Below are positions 1-9,178 of a stretch of DNA of 64,000 nucleotides, one piece after another. The notes beneath the pieces are model-generated. The model saw only the letters and a list, made by a program, of their open reading frames with translations. It made no database searches and was not told the DNA's origin. The translations under genes were made by a program, and so were the position numbers. The stretch spans positions 744,001 through 808,000 of the forward strand of contig CP107217.1 of assembly GCA_025757745.1 (NCBI GenBank), given 5' to 3'. Numbering within the stretch: position 1 is the stretch's first letter; every line of letters begins with the position of its first letter. This stretch comes from Coriobacteriaceae bacterium (GTDB taxonomy: Bacteria > Actinomycetota > Coriobacteriia > Coriobacteriales > Coriobacteriaceae).

Positions 1-342
1 GGAACTCGACATGGCGCTGGCGCGCGAGAGTCCTAGGTAGAAAAAGAAGTACTGCCCGATAGTCTGGAAGAGTGACAAGACAAAGATGGGCTTGATGTCA
101 CGAGCCTGCGGAATGAGGGGGCGGCGTTGGGCCGCACTCATCCCAACGATAACCAGGGCGCCGGCAAGCGTGAAGCGCAAGCCCGCAAAGAGCAGCTGTG
201 AGGCGCTATCGTGCGCGGGGATGCCAAAGAGCCCGTAACCGATCTTGATGCAGGGGAAAGCCGACCCCCAGAGCGCACAGCAGACGAGGCAGCCCAGGAT
301 GAGCCCGGGTAGGGTGGCGAGATACGGCTTGCGGCTTTCCAT
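1..342 (-). CDS. EamA/DMT family transporter, N-terminal part (cut by window edge)
   Basis: The visible 114 codons start at the ATG complementary to 340-342, behind a good AGGAAGGA ribosome site, and stay open to the window edge, so the C-terminus is missing. The protein starts with a short polar segment and a hydrophobic helix containing ALWGSAFPCIKIGY. This resembles the W-G-x-x-F-x-x-x-K pattern of EamA drug/metabolite transporters. Two further hydrophobic segments follow (about residues 47-67 and 83-105). Family members have about 300 residues and ten membrane helices and export or import small metabolites. The substrate cannot be told from sequence. It is transcribed away from purL's terminator, on the same strand. 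Confidence 0.75.
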   Translation of the reverse strand, partial: MESRKPYLATLPGLILGCLVCCALWGSAFPCIKIGYGLFGIPAHDSASQLLFAGLRFTLAGALVIVGMSAAQRRPLIPQARDIKPIFVLSLFQTIGQYFFFYLGLSRASAMSSS

Positions 343-366
343 GATGTCCTTCCTGTATGCGCGAAG

Positions 367-404
367 CAAAAAAGAACCCGCCACCGGGTGTGCCGGTGGC
401 GGGT
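367..404 (-). terminator. Rho-independent terminator after purL
   Basis: A 12-bp GC-rich stem (ACCCGCCACCGG at 376-387 pairing with 393-404) is followed, on the minus strand, by a run of T residues (TTCTTTTTTGC). It lies between the purL stop codon and the EamA gene, so it should end the purL transcript. Confidence 0.85.
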
Positions 405-440
405 GTTGTTACCCGAGGGGATTGTACCCGATGGGACGCA

Positions 441-3400
441 TTAAGCGAAGTAGGCCACGCCGCTCTCAAAGATCGGCATGAACTTATCGCTGGGGACATG
501 CTCGGGCACGTTGCGGTACAGGTTGTCGCCACGACGCTCGGCATGGCCCATCTTGCCCAGGACGCGGCCGTCGGGGCTCGTGATGCCCTCAATGGCGAGT
601 GCGGAGCCGTTGGGGTTGACGGAAAGGTCCATGCTGGGCTTGCCGTCCTCGCCCACGTACTGCGTGGCGACCTGGCCGTTGGCGATGAGCTGGGCGAGCA
701 CCTCGTCGCTGGCGACAAAGCGGCCCTCGCCGTGGCTGATGGCGACGGTGTAGGGGTCGTCCAGGCTGCACTGCGATAGCCACGGGGACAGGTTGGACGA
801 GATGCGGGTGCGCACCAGACGGCTCTGATGGCGACCGATGGTGTTGAACGTCAGCGTGGGCGCATCGGGCGTGGCGTCGACGATGTCGCCGTAGGGCACC
901 AGACCGAGCTTGATCAGGGCCTGGAAGCCGTTGCAGATGCCCAGCATCAGGCCGTCGCGGGCCTTGAGCAGGTCGCGGACTGCCTCGGTGACCTCGGGAG
1001 CGCGGAAGAACGCCGTGATGAACTTGGCGGAGCCATCGGGCTCGTCGCCGCCCGAGAAGCCGCCGGGGATCATGACGATCTGGCTTGCACGGATGCGGCG
1101 GGCAAGCTCGTGGGTGCTTTCGGCGACGGCCTCGGGCGTGAGGTTGTTGATCACGAAGGTGTCGGCCTCGGCGCCGGCGGCGCGGAAAGCGCGGGCGCTA
1201 TCGTACTCGCAGTTGTTGCCGGGGAACACGGGGATTACCACGCGCGGGCGGGCGATCTTGGCGCCGCTGTACACGTGGATATCCTTGGCACGGAAGTCGA
1301 TGGTCTCGACCTTGGCAGTCTCGCCGGCGCTGCGGTAGGCAAAGACGCCCTCGATGCCGCTCTCCCAGGCCTCCTGGAGCTCGGAGAGCTCGATGACCTC
1401 GGAGCCGGTATCGATGACATAGCCCTCGACGGTGGTGCCCAGGGGCTCGACGACAACGCCGTCGGCGACCTCGGGCAGCTCGGCATCCTCGGCGAGCTCG
1501 ACGATAAAGCTGCCGTAGAGCGGGGTGAAGAGGCTCTCCACGTCCACATCTTCGGCAAGCTCGATACCGATCTGGTTGCCGACGCACATCTTAAAGAGGC
1601 TCTCGGCGCCGCAGCCGTAGCCGGGCGTGGAGACGGCCAGGGCGTCGCCGGCGGCGGTGAGCGCCTCGACGGCGTCAAATGCGGCGAGCAGCTGCTGGGC
1701 GTCGGGGCGGTAGTCCTGGCCATAGGTGGCGGGGGCGATGCGGACGACGCGGTGCGTGAGGCCCTTGAACTCGGGGGAGACAGCGCGGGCCGCCTTGCCC
1801 ACGGCCACGGCGAAGCTGATGAGGGTCGGCGGAACGTTGAGCTCGCCGGCCTCGTCCTCAAACGAGCCACTCATGGAATCCTTACCGCCGATGGCGCCGG
1901 CACCCAGGTCGACCTGGGCCATAAGGGCGCCCAAGACGGCTGCCATGGGCTTGCCCCAGCGCTCGGCCTCGGTGCGCAGACGCTCGAAGTACTCCTGGAA
2001 GGAGAGGTAGGCGCGCTTGTGCTCAAAGCCTGCGGCCACGAGCTTGGCGATGGACTCGACCACGGACAGGTAGGCGCCCGCAAACTGGTCGGCCTCCATC
2101 AGATAGGGGTTAAAGCCCCATGCCATAGCGCTCGCCGTGGTGGTCTCACCGTCCACGGGGAACTTGGCGACCATGGCAGAGCTCGGGGTGAGCTGCGTCT
2201 TGCCGCCAAAGGGCATGAGCACGGTCGCGGCGCCGATGGTGGAGTCGAAGCGCTCGGAAAGGCCCTTGTTGGAGGCGACGTTAAGATCGGTGACGAGCGA
2301 GGTCATGCGCTCGGCAAGCGTGGTGCCGGCCCAGCTGGGCTGCCACACGCTGCGGGCGCAGACGTGGGCGACCTGGTGCTTGGGCGCACCGTTGGAGTTG
2401 AGGAACTCGCGGGACAGATCGACGATGGCGACGCCATTCCATGCCATGCGCATGCGCGGCTCGGCGGTAACCTCGGCGATGACGGTTGCCTCCAGGTTCT
2501 CCTCGGCGGCGTAGCCCATGAACTCCTCGACGTCACCGTCGGCGACGGCGCAGGCCATGCGCTCCTGGGACTCAGAGATAGCGAGCTCGGTGCCGTCCAA
2601 GCCGTCGTACTTCTTGGTCACGGTATCAAGGTCGACATACAGGCCATCGGCAAGCTCGCCCACGGCGACCGAGACGCCGCCGGCGCCAAAGTCGTTGCAG
2701 CGCTTGATCAGACGGCAGGCATCGCCGCGGCGGAACAGACGCTGCAGCTTGCGCTCGACCGGGGCGTTGCCCTTCTGGACTTCGGCACCCGAGGTCTCGA
2801 TTGACTCGGTGTTCTGGGTCTTGGAGGAGCCGGTGGCACCACCGATGCCGTCACGGCCGGTGCGGCCGCCCAGCAGGATGATCTTGTCGGTGGGGGCGGG
2901 GCACTCGCGGCGCACGTGGTTTGCCGGGGTAGCGCCCACAACGGCGCCGACTTCCATGCGCTTGGCCACGTAGCCGGGGTGATAGAGCTCGTTGACCTGG
3001 CCGGTGGCAAGGCCGATCTGGTTGCCGTAGCTGGAGTAGCCGGCGGCAGCGGTGGTTACGAGCTTGCGCTGCGGCAGCTTGCCCTCGAGCGTCTTGGACA
3101 CGGGGACGGTGGGGTCTCCGGCGCCGGTGACGCGCATGGCCTGGTACACGTAGCTGCGGCCCGAGAGCGGGTCGCGGATGGCGCCGCCCACGCAGGTGGC
3201 GGCACCGCCGAAGGGCTCGATCTCGGTCGGGTGGTTGTGGGTCTCGTTCTTAAACAGGAACAACCAGTCCTGGTCCTCGCCGTCGACATCGACCTTCACC
3301 TTGACAGTGCAGGCGTTGATCTCCTCGGACTCGTCGACATCGGTCATGACGCCGGTCTTCTTAAGGTACTTGGCGCCGATGGTGCCCATGTCCATGAGGC

Positions 3401-4187
3401 AGACGGGCTTGGCGTCGCGACCGAGCTCATGGCGCATCTCCATGTAGCGGTCGAAGGCCTGCTGCACCACGGCGTCGTCGATCGTCACGTCATCTAGGAC
3501 GGTGCCGAAGGTGGTGTGGCGGCAGTGGTCGGACCAGTAGGTGTCGATCACGCGGATCTCGGTGATGGTGGGGTCGCGGTCCTCATCGCGGAAGTACTGC
3601 TGGCAGAAGGCGATGTCCGCCTCGTCCATAGCAAGACCGCGATCGGCGATGAAGGCGGCAAGGCCGGCCTCATCGAGCTCGCGGAAGCCGTCGAGCACTT
3701 CGACGGGCTGGGGCTCGGGGGTCTCCATGTACAGCGTCTCGGGCAAGTCGAGCGAGGCGATGCGCGCCTCGACGGGGTTCACCACGTAGTGCTTGATGGC
3801 CTCGATGGCGGCTTCGTCCAGAGCGCCCGAGATCATATAGACCTTGGCGGAGCGCACGGCGGGGCGCTCGCCCTGGCTGATGAGCTGCACGCACTCGCTG
3901 GCGGAGTCGGCGCGCTGGTCAAACTGGCCAGGCAGGAATTCGACGGCAAAGACGGCGCCATCGCTTGCGGGGAGCTCGTCGTAGGTCACATCGACCTGGG
4001 GCTCGCTAAAGACGGTCGGCACGCAGGAGCGGAAAAGCTCCTCGTCGATGCCCTCGACGTCGTAGCGGTTGATGATCCTCAGGGCCTCGATGCCCTTGAT
4101 GCCGAGAATCTCGGTCAGCTCGCCCTTGAGCTGCTGAGCCTCGACGTCGAACCCGGGTTTCTTCTCCACGTAGATACGAGAGACCAT
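441..4187 (-). CDS. purL: Phosphoribosylformylglycinamidine synthase (PurL with fused PurQ glutaminase domain)
   Basis: Converts FGAR to FGAM in de novo purine synthesis using ATP and glutamine-derived ammonia. The product has 1248 residues, matching the long single-chain clade found in Clostridia and Coriobacteria rather than separate PurL, PurQ and PurS. The C-terminal 250 residues form a class I glutaminase: the nucleophile is Cys1085 in LGICNGFQ, and the partner His/Glu lie in GHAERRG near the end. The PurL core carries NETHNHPT and GGKDSMSG, typical ATP/substrate loops. I chose the ATG at 4185-4187 (MVSRIYVEKK) because it has an upstream AGGA-rich site. The frame is open for 36 more codons upstream (to 4295) but no conserved sequence is seen there. 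It appears monocistronic, diverging from the antiporter gene. Confidence 0.95.
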   Translation of the reverse strand: MVSRIYVEKKPGFDVEAQQLKGELTEILGIKGIEALRIINRYDVEGIDEELFRSCVPTVFSEPQVDVTYDELPASDGAVFAVEFLPGQFDQRADSASECVQLISQGERPAVRSAKVYMISGALDEAAIEAIKHYVVNPVEARIASLDLPETLYMETPEPQPVEVLDGFRELDEAGLAAFIADRGLAMDEADIAFCQQYFRDEDRDPTITEIRVIDTYWSDHCRHTTFGTVLDDVTIDDAVVQQAFDRYMEMRHELGRDAKPVCLMDMGTIGAKYLKKTGVMTDVDESEEINACTVKVKVDVDGEDQDWLFLFKNETHNHPTEIEPFGGAATCVGGAIRDPLSGRSYVYQAMRVTGAGDPTVPVSKTLEGKLPQRKLVTTAAAGYSSYGNQIGLATGQVNELYHPGYVAKRMEVGAVVGATPANHVRRECPAPTDKIILLGGRTGRDGIGGATGSSKTQNTESIETSGAEVQKGNAPVERKLQRLFRRGDACRLIKRCNDFGAGGVSVAVGELADGLYVDLDTVTKKYDGLDGTELAISESQERMACAVADGDVEEFMGYAAEENLEATVIAEVTAEPRMRMAWNGVAIVDLSREFLNSNGAPKHQVAHVCARSVWQPSWAGTTLAERMTSLVTDLNVASNKGLSERFDSTIGAATVLMPFGGKTQLTPSSAMVAKFPVDGETTTASAMAWGFNPYLMEADQFAGAYLSVVESIAKLVAAGFEHKRAYLSFQEYFERLRTEAERWGKPMAAVLGALMAQVDLGAGAIGGKDSMSGSFEDEAGELNVPPTLISFAVAVGKAARAVSPEFKGLTHRVVRIAPATYGQDYRPDAQQLLAAFDAVEALTAAGDALAVSTPGYGCGAESLFKMCVGNQIGIELAEDVDVESLFTPLYGSFIVELAEDAELPEVADGVVVEPLGTTVEGYVIDTGSEVIELSELQEAWESGIEGVFAYRSAGETAKVETIDFRAKDIHVYSGAKIARPRVVIPVFPGNNCEYDSARAFRAAGAEADTFVINNLTPEAVAESTHELARRIRASQIVMIPGGFSGGDEPDGSAKFITAFFRAPEVTEAVRDLLKARDGLMLGICNGFQALIKLGLVPYGDIVDATPDAPTLTFNTIGRHQSRLVRTRISSNLSPWLSQCSLDDPYTVAISHGEGRFVASDEVLAQLIANGQVATQYVGEDGKPSMDLSVNPNGSALAIEGITSPDGRVLGKMGHAERRGDNLYRNVPEHVPSDKFMPIFESGVAYFA

Positions 4188-4371
4188 TGGTTCCTGCCTT
4201 CCTGATCGGTTGGGCGTACGGTACGGTATGCGGCAGCGGTCGGTTTGCGGGGTCTGCCCTGCGGTCGCCTTGAGCCACATGTTTGTAAACCTCACTATGA
4301 TACGACAGCTCGCGGCGCGTTGAGGACGGCGAGGGTGCTACAGTGATGCGCAAACAAGAGAAAGGCATCAC

Positions 4372-5934
4372 ATGGCATTCGTTTCACTCGCCATCATCGC
4401 GCTCGTGGCCTTTGCAAGCCCCTTCATCGCCTCGGCGATTCCCGGAAAGCCCGTTCCCGAAACGGTCTTTTTGCTCGTGTTCGGCGCGGTGCTGGGACCC
4501 CATATGCTCGGCGTCATCCATGTAGATGCCGAGGTCTCGCTCGTGTCAGAGCTCGGTCTGGCATTTTTGTTCCTGCTTGCCGGCTTTGAGATCGATCCCA
4601 AGAACATCACGGGCGTCGAAGGCCGCTACGGTATGGCCACGTGGGCTGTCACATTTTGTATCGCCTGGCTTGCCGTGCGCTTTACCCCGTGGTTCTCGGT
4701 CAGCCATTTCGACGGTATCGCCGTGACGCTCACCTTGACCTCGACGGCGCTTGGGGCGCTCATGCCCATCTTGCGCGAGCGGTTGCTTGCCGGAACGCGC
4801 GTCGGTGATTCGATTCTTGCCTATGGTACGTGGGGCGAGCTCGGCCCCGTGCTCGCCATGTCGGTACTGCTGTCTGCCCGTACGGGCATCGAGACGCTGC
4901 TGATCTTGGGCTTATTTGCCGCCGTGTGCGTGCTGCTTGCCGTGGTCCCCAGCCGCTCCAAACGCGTCGGCAGCCGCTTCTTTGCGTTTGTCGAGGAGCG
5001 CGCCGATACCACGTCGCAGACGTTCGTACGCCTGACAGTGCTTATTTTGGTCACGCTCGTGGCGTTCTCGGCCATCTTTAGCCTCGATATCGTATTGGGC
5101 GCTTTTGCCGCCGGCTTTGTCCTGCGCTATATCATCCCCGAGGGCAACCATACGCTTGAGACCAAGCTCGACGGCCTGGCCTACGGCTTTTTGATCCCGG
5201 TGTTCTTTACCGTGTCGGGCGCTAAGATCGACCTGACGGCCGTGGTGTCGCGCCCCGGGCTGCTCGTGGGCTTTATCTTGGCGCTGCTGATCATTCGTGC
5301 CGTGCCCATTCTCATCTCTATGAGCATTTGTCCCGTGACGCGCGATGTGTCGGCGTATGGCCGCATTACCGTGGCGCTCTACTGCACCACGGCGCTGCCG
5401 ATCATCGTTGCCGTAACGAGCGTGGCCGTCAACGCGGGCGCGCTGTCGCAAGATATTGCGTCGGTCATGGTTGCCGCCGGTGCCATCACGGTGTTCTTGA
5501 TGCCATTGCTCGCGCAGCTCTTCTACCGCGTGGTCGACGCCGCGCCGGTCGCCGCCGTGGCAGAAGTCGCCGAGCATCCATCCGATGCGCTCGACATCCT
5601 GCGTGCCCATCATGATTTGGCGAGCCTGCTCGCACGCGAGCACGAGCTACTGACCTCGCATGGTCATGGTCGCGTATTCGAGGGCCTGCCTACGCTCGAT
5701 ACGATTGCCGAGCGTCTTTCCGCCGAGGCGGCGAGCGGCCACATCGATGCCCGCATCGTGGACGCGGCGCGTCTTCTTGCCGATAAGACCTATGGTGATG
5801 AGGTTGACCCGTCCGAGCTGACTCCGCGTGAGCGCCGCCGCCTTGAGCGCGCCAAGCTCGCCGTACACGAATACCGCCGCCGCATGCTGGAGCTCTATGC
5901 GCGCGATGAAGCCCAGGACGACGACGGTAAGTAG
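4372..5934 (+). CDS. CPA2-family cation:proton antiporter
   Basis: A 520-residue membrane protein with about ten to twelve hydrophobic helices in the first 390 residues and a charged cytoplasmic tail of about 130 residues. Motifs such as ELGLAFLFLLAGFEIDP (around residue 58) and FLIPVFFTVSGAKIDL (around 274) are typical of Kef/NapA-type Na+/H+ or K+/H+ exchangers (Na_H_Exchanger domain). The protein probably helps pH or ion homeostasis. No TrkA-N nucleotide-binding domain is present, unlike KefB/KefC; the tail instead is Arg/Glu-rich and helical. The start ATG follows GAGAAAGG. The gene diverges from purL and ends at a strong hairpin. The ion transported cannot be deduced. Confidence 0.88.
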   Translation: MAFVSLAIIALVAFASPFIASAIPGKPVPETVFLLVFGAVLGPHMLGVIHVDAEVSLVSELGLAFLFLLAGFEIDPKNITGVEGRYGMATWAVTFCIAWLAVRFTPWFSVSHFDGIAVTLTLTSTALGALMPILRERLLAGTRVGDSILAYGTWGELGPVLAMSVLLSARTGIETLLILGLFAAVCVLLAVVPSRSKRVGSRFFAFVEERADTTSQTFVRLTVLILVTLVAFSAIFSLDIVLGAFAAGFVLRYIIPEGNHTLETKLDGLAYGFLIPVFFTVSGAKIDLTAVVSRPGLLVGFILALLIIRAVPILISMSICPVTRDVSAYGRITVALYCTTALPIIVAVTSVAVNAGALSQDIASVMVAAGAITVFLMPLLAQLFYRVVDAAPVAAVAEVAEHPSDALDILRAHHDLASLLAREHELLTSHGHGRVFEGLPTLDTIAERLSAEAASGHIDARIVDAARLLADKTYGDEVDPSELTPRERRRLERAKLAVHEYRRRMLELYARDEAQDDDGK

Positions 5935-5972
5935 TAAGGAATACCGGGATACGGGTTCCGTCCAAATAATAG

Positions 5973-6015
5973 AAGGCGCGCTGCCTGCGGTTGATGCAGA
6001 CAGCGCGCCTTTTGC
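5973..6015. terminator. Convergent terminator between antiporter and SDR genes
   Basis: Stem AAGGCGCGCTG (5973-5983) pairs perfectly with 6001-6011, followed by TTGCG on the plus strand. It sits between two convergent genes and could serve both, although the T tract is short. Confidence 0.7.
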
Positions 6016-6055
6016 GTTGGGCCTCGTTGAGGTTCGAAGTCGTGGCTTGCGACCT

Positions 6056-6805
6056 TTAGGAGCGGGCGGCTCCGTCGACGGGGAGCACGGCGCCCGTGAC
6101 ATAGGATGACATGTCGCTCGCTAGGAAAACAAAGGCGTTGGCGACGTCCTCGGGCTCGCCCATGCGGCCGAGCGGAATAGTGGCGATGATGGGCTTAATA
6201 ACCTCTTCGGGCAGGTTGGCGACCATGTCGGTCTTAGTCACGCCAGGGGCAACGGCGTTGACGCGGATGCCCATGGGGGCGAGCTCGCGCGAGAGCGACT
6301 GGACCATGCCGTTGACGGCAAACTTGGACGTGGGGTAACCGACGCCGGAGGGCTGGCCGTACTTGGCGACCATCGAGCTCGTGGTAGTGATGGTGCCGCC
6401 GTGACCGGCCTCGGTCATAATCTTGGCGGCCGCCTGGTGACCGTTAAAGACAGCGACGACGTTGAGGTCCATGACTTTGGCGAACTCCTCGGCCGTGTAG
6501 TTCAAAAGGGGTGAGCGCTGGGAGATTCCGGCATTGTTGACGACCGTATCGAGACCGCCCATATCGGCTGCAGCCTGGGTAAAGGCCTCGGTCACGGCTT
6601 CGAGTGAGGTGAGGTCGCAGGAGCGACCCCAGACCTTGGCGTCGGGATAGACGGCTGTCAGCTTCTCAACGGCCGCATCGGCGGTCTCCTGACGCGAGCC
6701 AAAGACGGTGACGGTGGCACCCTCCTCGATAAAGCGGCAGGCGATGGCATAGCCGATACCGCGCGTGCCTCCGGTGATGATTGCTTTCTTGCCCTCGAGC
6801 AACAT
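6056..6805 (-). CDS. SDR-family oxidoreductase (FabG / hydroxysteroid dehydrogenase type)
   Basis: A 249-residue classical short-chain dehydrogenase. The cofactor loop TGGTRGIG lies at about residues 11-18, NNAG at about 90, and the catalytic Ser-Tyr-Lys set is visible as SSM and GYPTSK. The C-terminal PVDGA ending is typical of FabG-like proteins. The ATG at 6803-6805 has a perfect GGAGG seven bases upstream. Substrate specificity cannot be read from these motifs: 3-oxoacyl-ACP reductase, sugar dehydrogenase and hydroxysteroid dehydrogenase are all possible. It is not next to fatty-acid synthesis genes, which argues mildly against a housekeeping FabG. It appears to be a single-gene transcript. 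Confidence 0.88.
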   Translation of the reverse strand: MLLEGKKAIITGGTRGIGYAIACRFIEEGATVTVFGSRQETADAAVEKLTAVYPDAKVWGRSCDLTSLEAVTEAFTQAAADMGGLDTVVNNAGISQRSPLLNYTAEEFAKVMDLNVVAVFNGHQAAAKIMTEAGHGGTITTTSSMVAKYGQPSGVGYPTSKFAVNGMVQSLSRELAPMGIRVNAVAPGVTKTDMVANLPEEVIKPIIATIPLGRMGEPEDVANAFVFLASDMSSYVTGAVLPVDGAARS

Positions 6806-6953
6806 GGTGCCTCCATTCTTCGGGGGTGGACGTACGCAGCACAGGATAGCGGCGGACAAAAGCAAACATGTCTGCTTATCGGTGAGCGGTATCCCTGGTT
6901 CACACCGAACGGTCAAATTGTTCAAACGCGGATCGCGTCAATGCGCCCCGAGC

Positions 6954-6997
6954 GTGCAAATAAAAGGGCTCCCGTCCAAGACCAGACGGGAGCCCTT
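6954..6997 (-). terminator. Rho-independent terminator after homoserine dehydrogenase
   Basis: A perfect 13-bp stem (AAGGGCTCCCGTC at 6964-6976 with 6985-6997) is followed on the minus strand by TTTTATTTGC. It lies just downstream of the hom stop codon. Confidence 0.88.
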
Positions 6998-7028
6998 CGA
7001 GCAAATGCGTTGTGGGGTGTAAACCGAA

Positions 7029-8372
7029 CTAGTTGGCCATGACGCCTTCGGTCCAGGCCCCGACGTCCTCGATGCGCAGGACGTTGGCGACCTCGGCCAC
7101 GCAGTCGACGCTGGCAAGCTCCGCGGCGGCAGCCTGGACGTCCTTCTCGAGTGCGCGGTGCGTCAGGAAGATGACCGAGCAGGCATCGCTGACGCCCGAC
7201 TTGCCGTCCTCGACCTGGTTGATGAGCGAAATCGAGATGTTGTGCTTGGCAAAGATGTCGACCGTCTCGGACAGGGCACCCACGCGGTCGGCGACCTTCA
7301 GGCGCACATAGTACTTGGTCTGGAGCTCGTCCATGGGCTTAAAGGCGAGGTTGTGGCCATAGGGCTCAATCTCGGGCAGCGGAGCCACGCCGCGGCTAAT
7401 CTGCTCGGAGAGCGACAAGATATCGCCCACGACGGCGCTCGCGGTGGGGAAGGAGCCTGCGCCGGCACCGTAGAACATGGTCTCGCCTACGGCGTCGCCT
7501 ACCACGTAGACAGCGTTCATGGCGCCGTTGACCTTGGCAAGCATGTGGTCGGCGGGGATCAGCGTGGGATGCACGCGGACGTCGACGCCGGCGTCGGTGT
7601 TGCGGGCGATGCCGAGCAGCTTAATGGTGTAGCCGAGCTCGCGGGCCTGGGCGATGTCCTCGGCGCCGATGGTACGGATACCCTGCTGGTACACATCGTC
7701 GGTGGTAACGCGGGTGCCAAAACCGATGGAGGCGAGGATTGCCGTCTTGCTGGCGGCATCGAAGCCGTCGACGTCGGCGGACGGGTCGGCCTCGGCATAG
7801 CCCTTGGCCTGCGCGTCGGCGAGCACGTCGGCGTAATCGGCGCCCTCGGCGTCCATGCGCGACAGGATATAGTTGGTGGTACCGTTGAGAATGCCTGCGA
7901 TGGTCAGGATCTTGTTGCCCACCAGGTCGTGCTCGAGCGTGCTGACAATGGGGATGCCACCGCCGCAGCTGGCCTCGCACTTAATCTGCACGCCGCACGC
8001 GCGTGCCTTCTCGGCGAGCGTCTCGACATGACGGCCCAACAGGGCCTTGTTGGCAGAGACGACGTGCTTGCCGTTCTCGAAGGCGGTGGTGAAGATCTCG
8101 GTCGCGGGGTGCTCGCCGCCGATCAGCTCGACGACGATGTCGACGGCGGGGTCGGTGACGACGTCGTGCCAGTCACTCGTAAAGGCCTCACGCTCAATAC
8201 CGGCTGCCTCGGCCTGCTCCCAGGCAAGCGCGCAGGCGCGGGTTAGCTTAAGGTCGATGCCGTAGGCGGCCAGGTACTCATCGTGGTGGCTCTTAATCAG
8301 ACGGGCCACGCCGCCGCCGACGGTTCCCAGACCGATGAGGCCGACGTTCACGGTGCGCAGGGGTTCGCTCAT
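7029..8372 (-). CDS. hom: Homoserine dehydrogenase
   Basis: Reduces aspartate semialdehyde to homoserine, the branch point to threonine, methionine and isoleucine. The 447-residue product has an N-terminal NAD(P) fold with GLIGLGTVGGGV (about residues 11-22), the catalytic/substrate region with KCEASCGGGIPI and GILNGTTNYIL, and a C-terminal ACT domain (from about residue 360, YYVRLKVADRVGALSETVDIF) that normally binds threonine for feedback inhibition. The ATG at 8370-8372 has GAAGGAG upstream. It is monofunctional (no fused aspartokinase). No T-box or other riboswitch was seen in the 190 bases upstream. Confidence 0.95.
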   Translation of the reverse strand: MSEPLRTVNVGLIGLGTVGGGVARLIKSHHDEYLAAYGIDLKLTRACALAWEQAEAAGIEREAFTSDWHDVVTDPAVDIVVELIGGEHPATEIFTTAFENGKHVVSANKALLGRHVETLAEKARACGVQIKCEASCGGGIPIVSTLEHDLVGNKILTIAGILNGTTNYILSRMDAEGADYADVLADAQAKGYAEADPSADVDGFDAASKTAILASIGFGTRVTTDDVYQQGIRTIGAEDIAQARELGYTIKLLGIARNTDAGVDVRVHPTLIPADHMLAKVNGAMNAVYVVGDAVGETMFYGAGAGSFPTASAVVGDILSLSEQISRGVAPLPEIEPYGHNLAFKPMDELQTKYYVRLKVADRVGALSETVDIFAKHNISISLINQVEDGKSGVSDACSVIFLTHRALEKDVQAAAAELASVDCVAEVANVLRIEDVGAWTEGVMAN

Positions 8373-8565
8373 AGATAGCTCCTTCGTGCATCTTATAGAT
8401 TGATTGGTCAAGTAATGTTGAGTGCATTCTAGCGTGAACCGAGGGCGCGTGCTCGCCAGGCAACAGGAGTCGCACAAAACGGCACCCCCGAAACGCTGCG
8501 GAAACATTGGAAACATGCTCGCTACAAACGGAACTCCGTAACAAACTGTCAACGTTTGCACCATA

Positions 8566-8909
8566 AGGTTTGCTTTACCGACCCCACCATGGGCACGAGC
8601 GCCGCTAAGTATTTGGCCGAGAAGTACGCGGATGCCAAGACCGCCCTGTTCTACAACTCCGGCGATACGTATGGCTCGGGCGTTGCCGATGCCTTTGCCG
8701 GGCAGGCCAAGGCATCCAAGCTCGACATCGTCGATACCGAGACCTTTAAGGACGATTCCGCCACGTGCTTTACCAATCAGCTCACCAAGGCTATGCGCAA
8801 GATCAAGATCGAGGGCCTGACGGGCGAGCTCACGTGGAACGACGAGGGCCAGGTCGAAAAGCCCGCTACGGCCTATGTGATTCAGGACGGCAAGTACATC
8901 TCCGCCTAA
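8566..8909 (+). pseudogene. Decayed livJ-like substrate-binding protein fragment
   Basis: The 3' part of a paralogue of the intact livJ that follows. Homology begins abruptly near 8566 (KVCFTDP, matching about residue 160 of LivJ) and runs through YNSGDTYGSG and TFKDDSAT to TNQLTKA. There it jumps directly to the last 35 residues (IEGLTGELTWND to the C-terminus). About 150 codons in the middle are missing, and so are the signal peptide and N-terminal lobe. An ATG-initiated frame of 117 codons is open, but without a signal peptide or a complete binding fold it is unlikely to work. The reading frame is still intact and well conserved, so the loss seems recent. Confidence 0.85.
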
Positions 8910-9178
8910 GTGCATATAACGAGACCGGTGGGGTCGTTATATTCAGGGCAAGGGCGCTTGTAACAGAACAGAAACATTACTTTCACATAATAAAGTGGCT
9001 AAACTGCATAAATCGATAGGAATACGCACAAAGATGGATAAATGGACAAAACAAAAGAAAAGTTGAAATAATCGCCACTTTTCTCAACTAAAGCGTCTAC
9101 TATTTTGCGAACGCCGAACACGGCGAAGGATGGCCTGTCGGGTAACCGAAACCCGACGAGATTTGAGAGGAGAGCCGC

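Noticed and set aside
828..2804. Long open frame on the strand opposite purL (658 codons)
   Set aside because: It is a low-complexity Gly/Ala/Asp/Leu-rich shadow caused by GC-rich third positions in purL, with no ribosome site and no recognisable domain.
4188..4295. Upstream extension of purL by 36 codons
   Set aside because: The extension lacks similarity to known FGAM synthases, and a good ribosome site precedes the inner ATG.
8910..9178. Paired GTGGC / GCCAC words upstream of livJ as a regulatory hairpin
   Set aside because: The matching words are only about eight bases long and 75 bases apart, within what an AT-rich region gives by chance.
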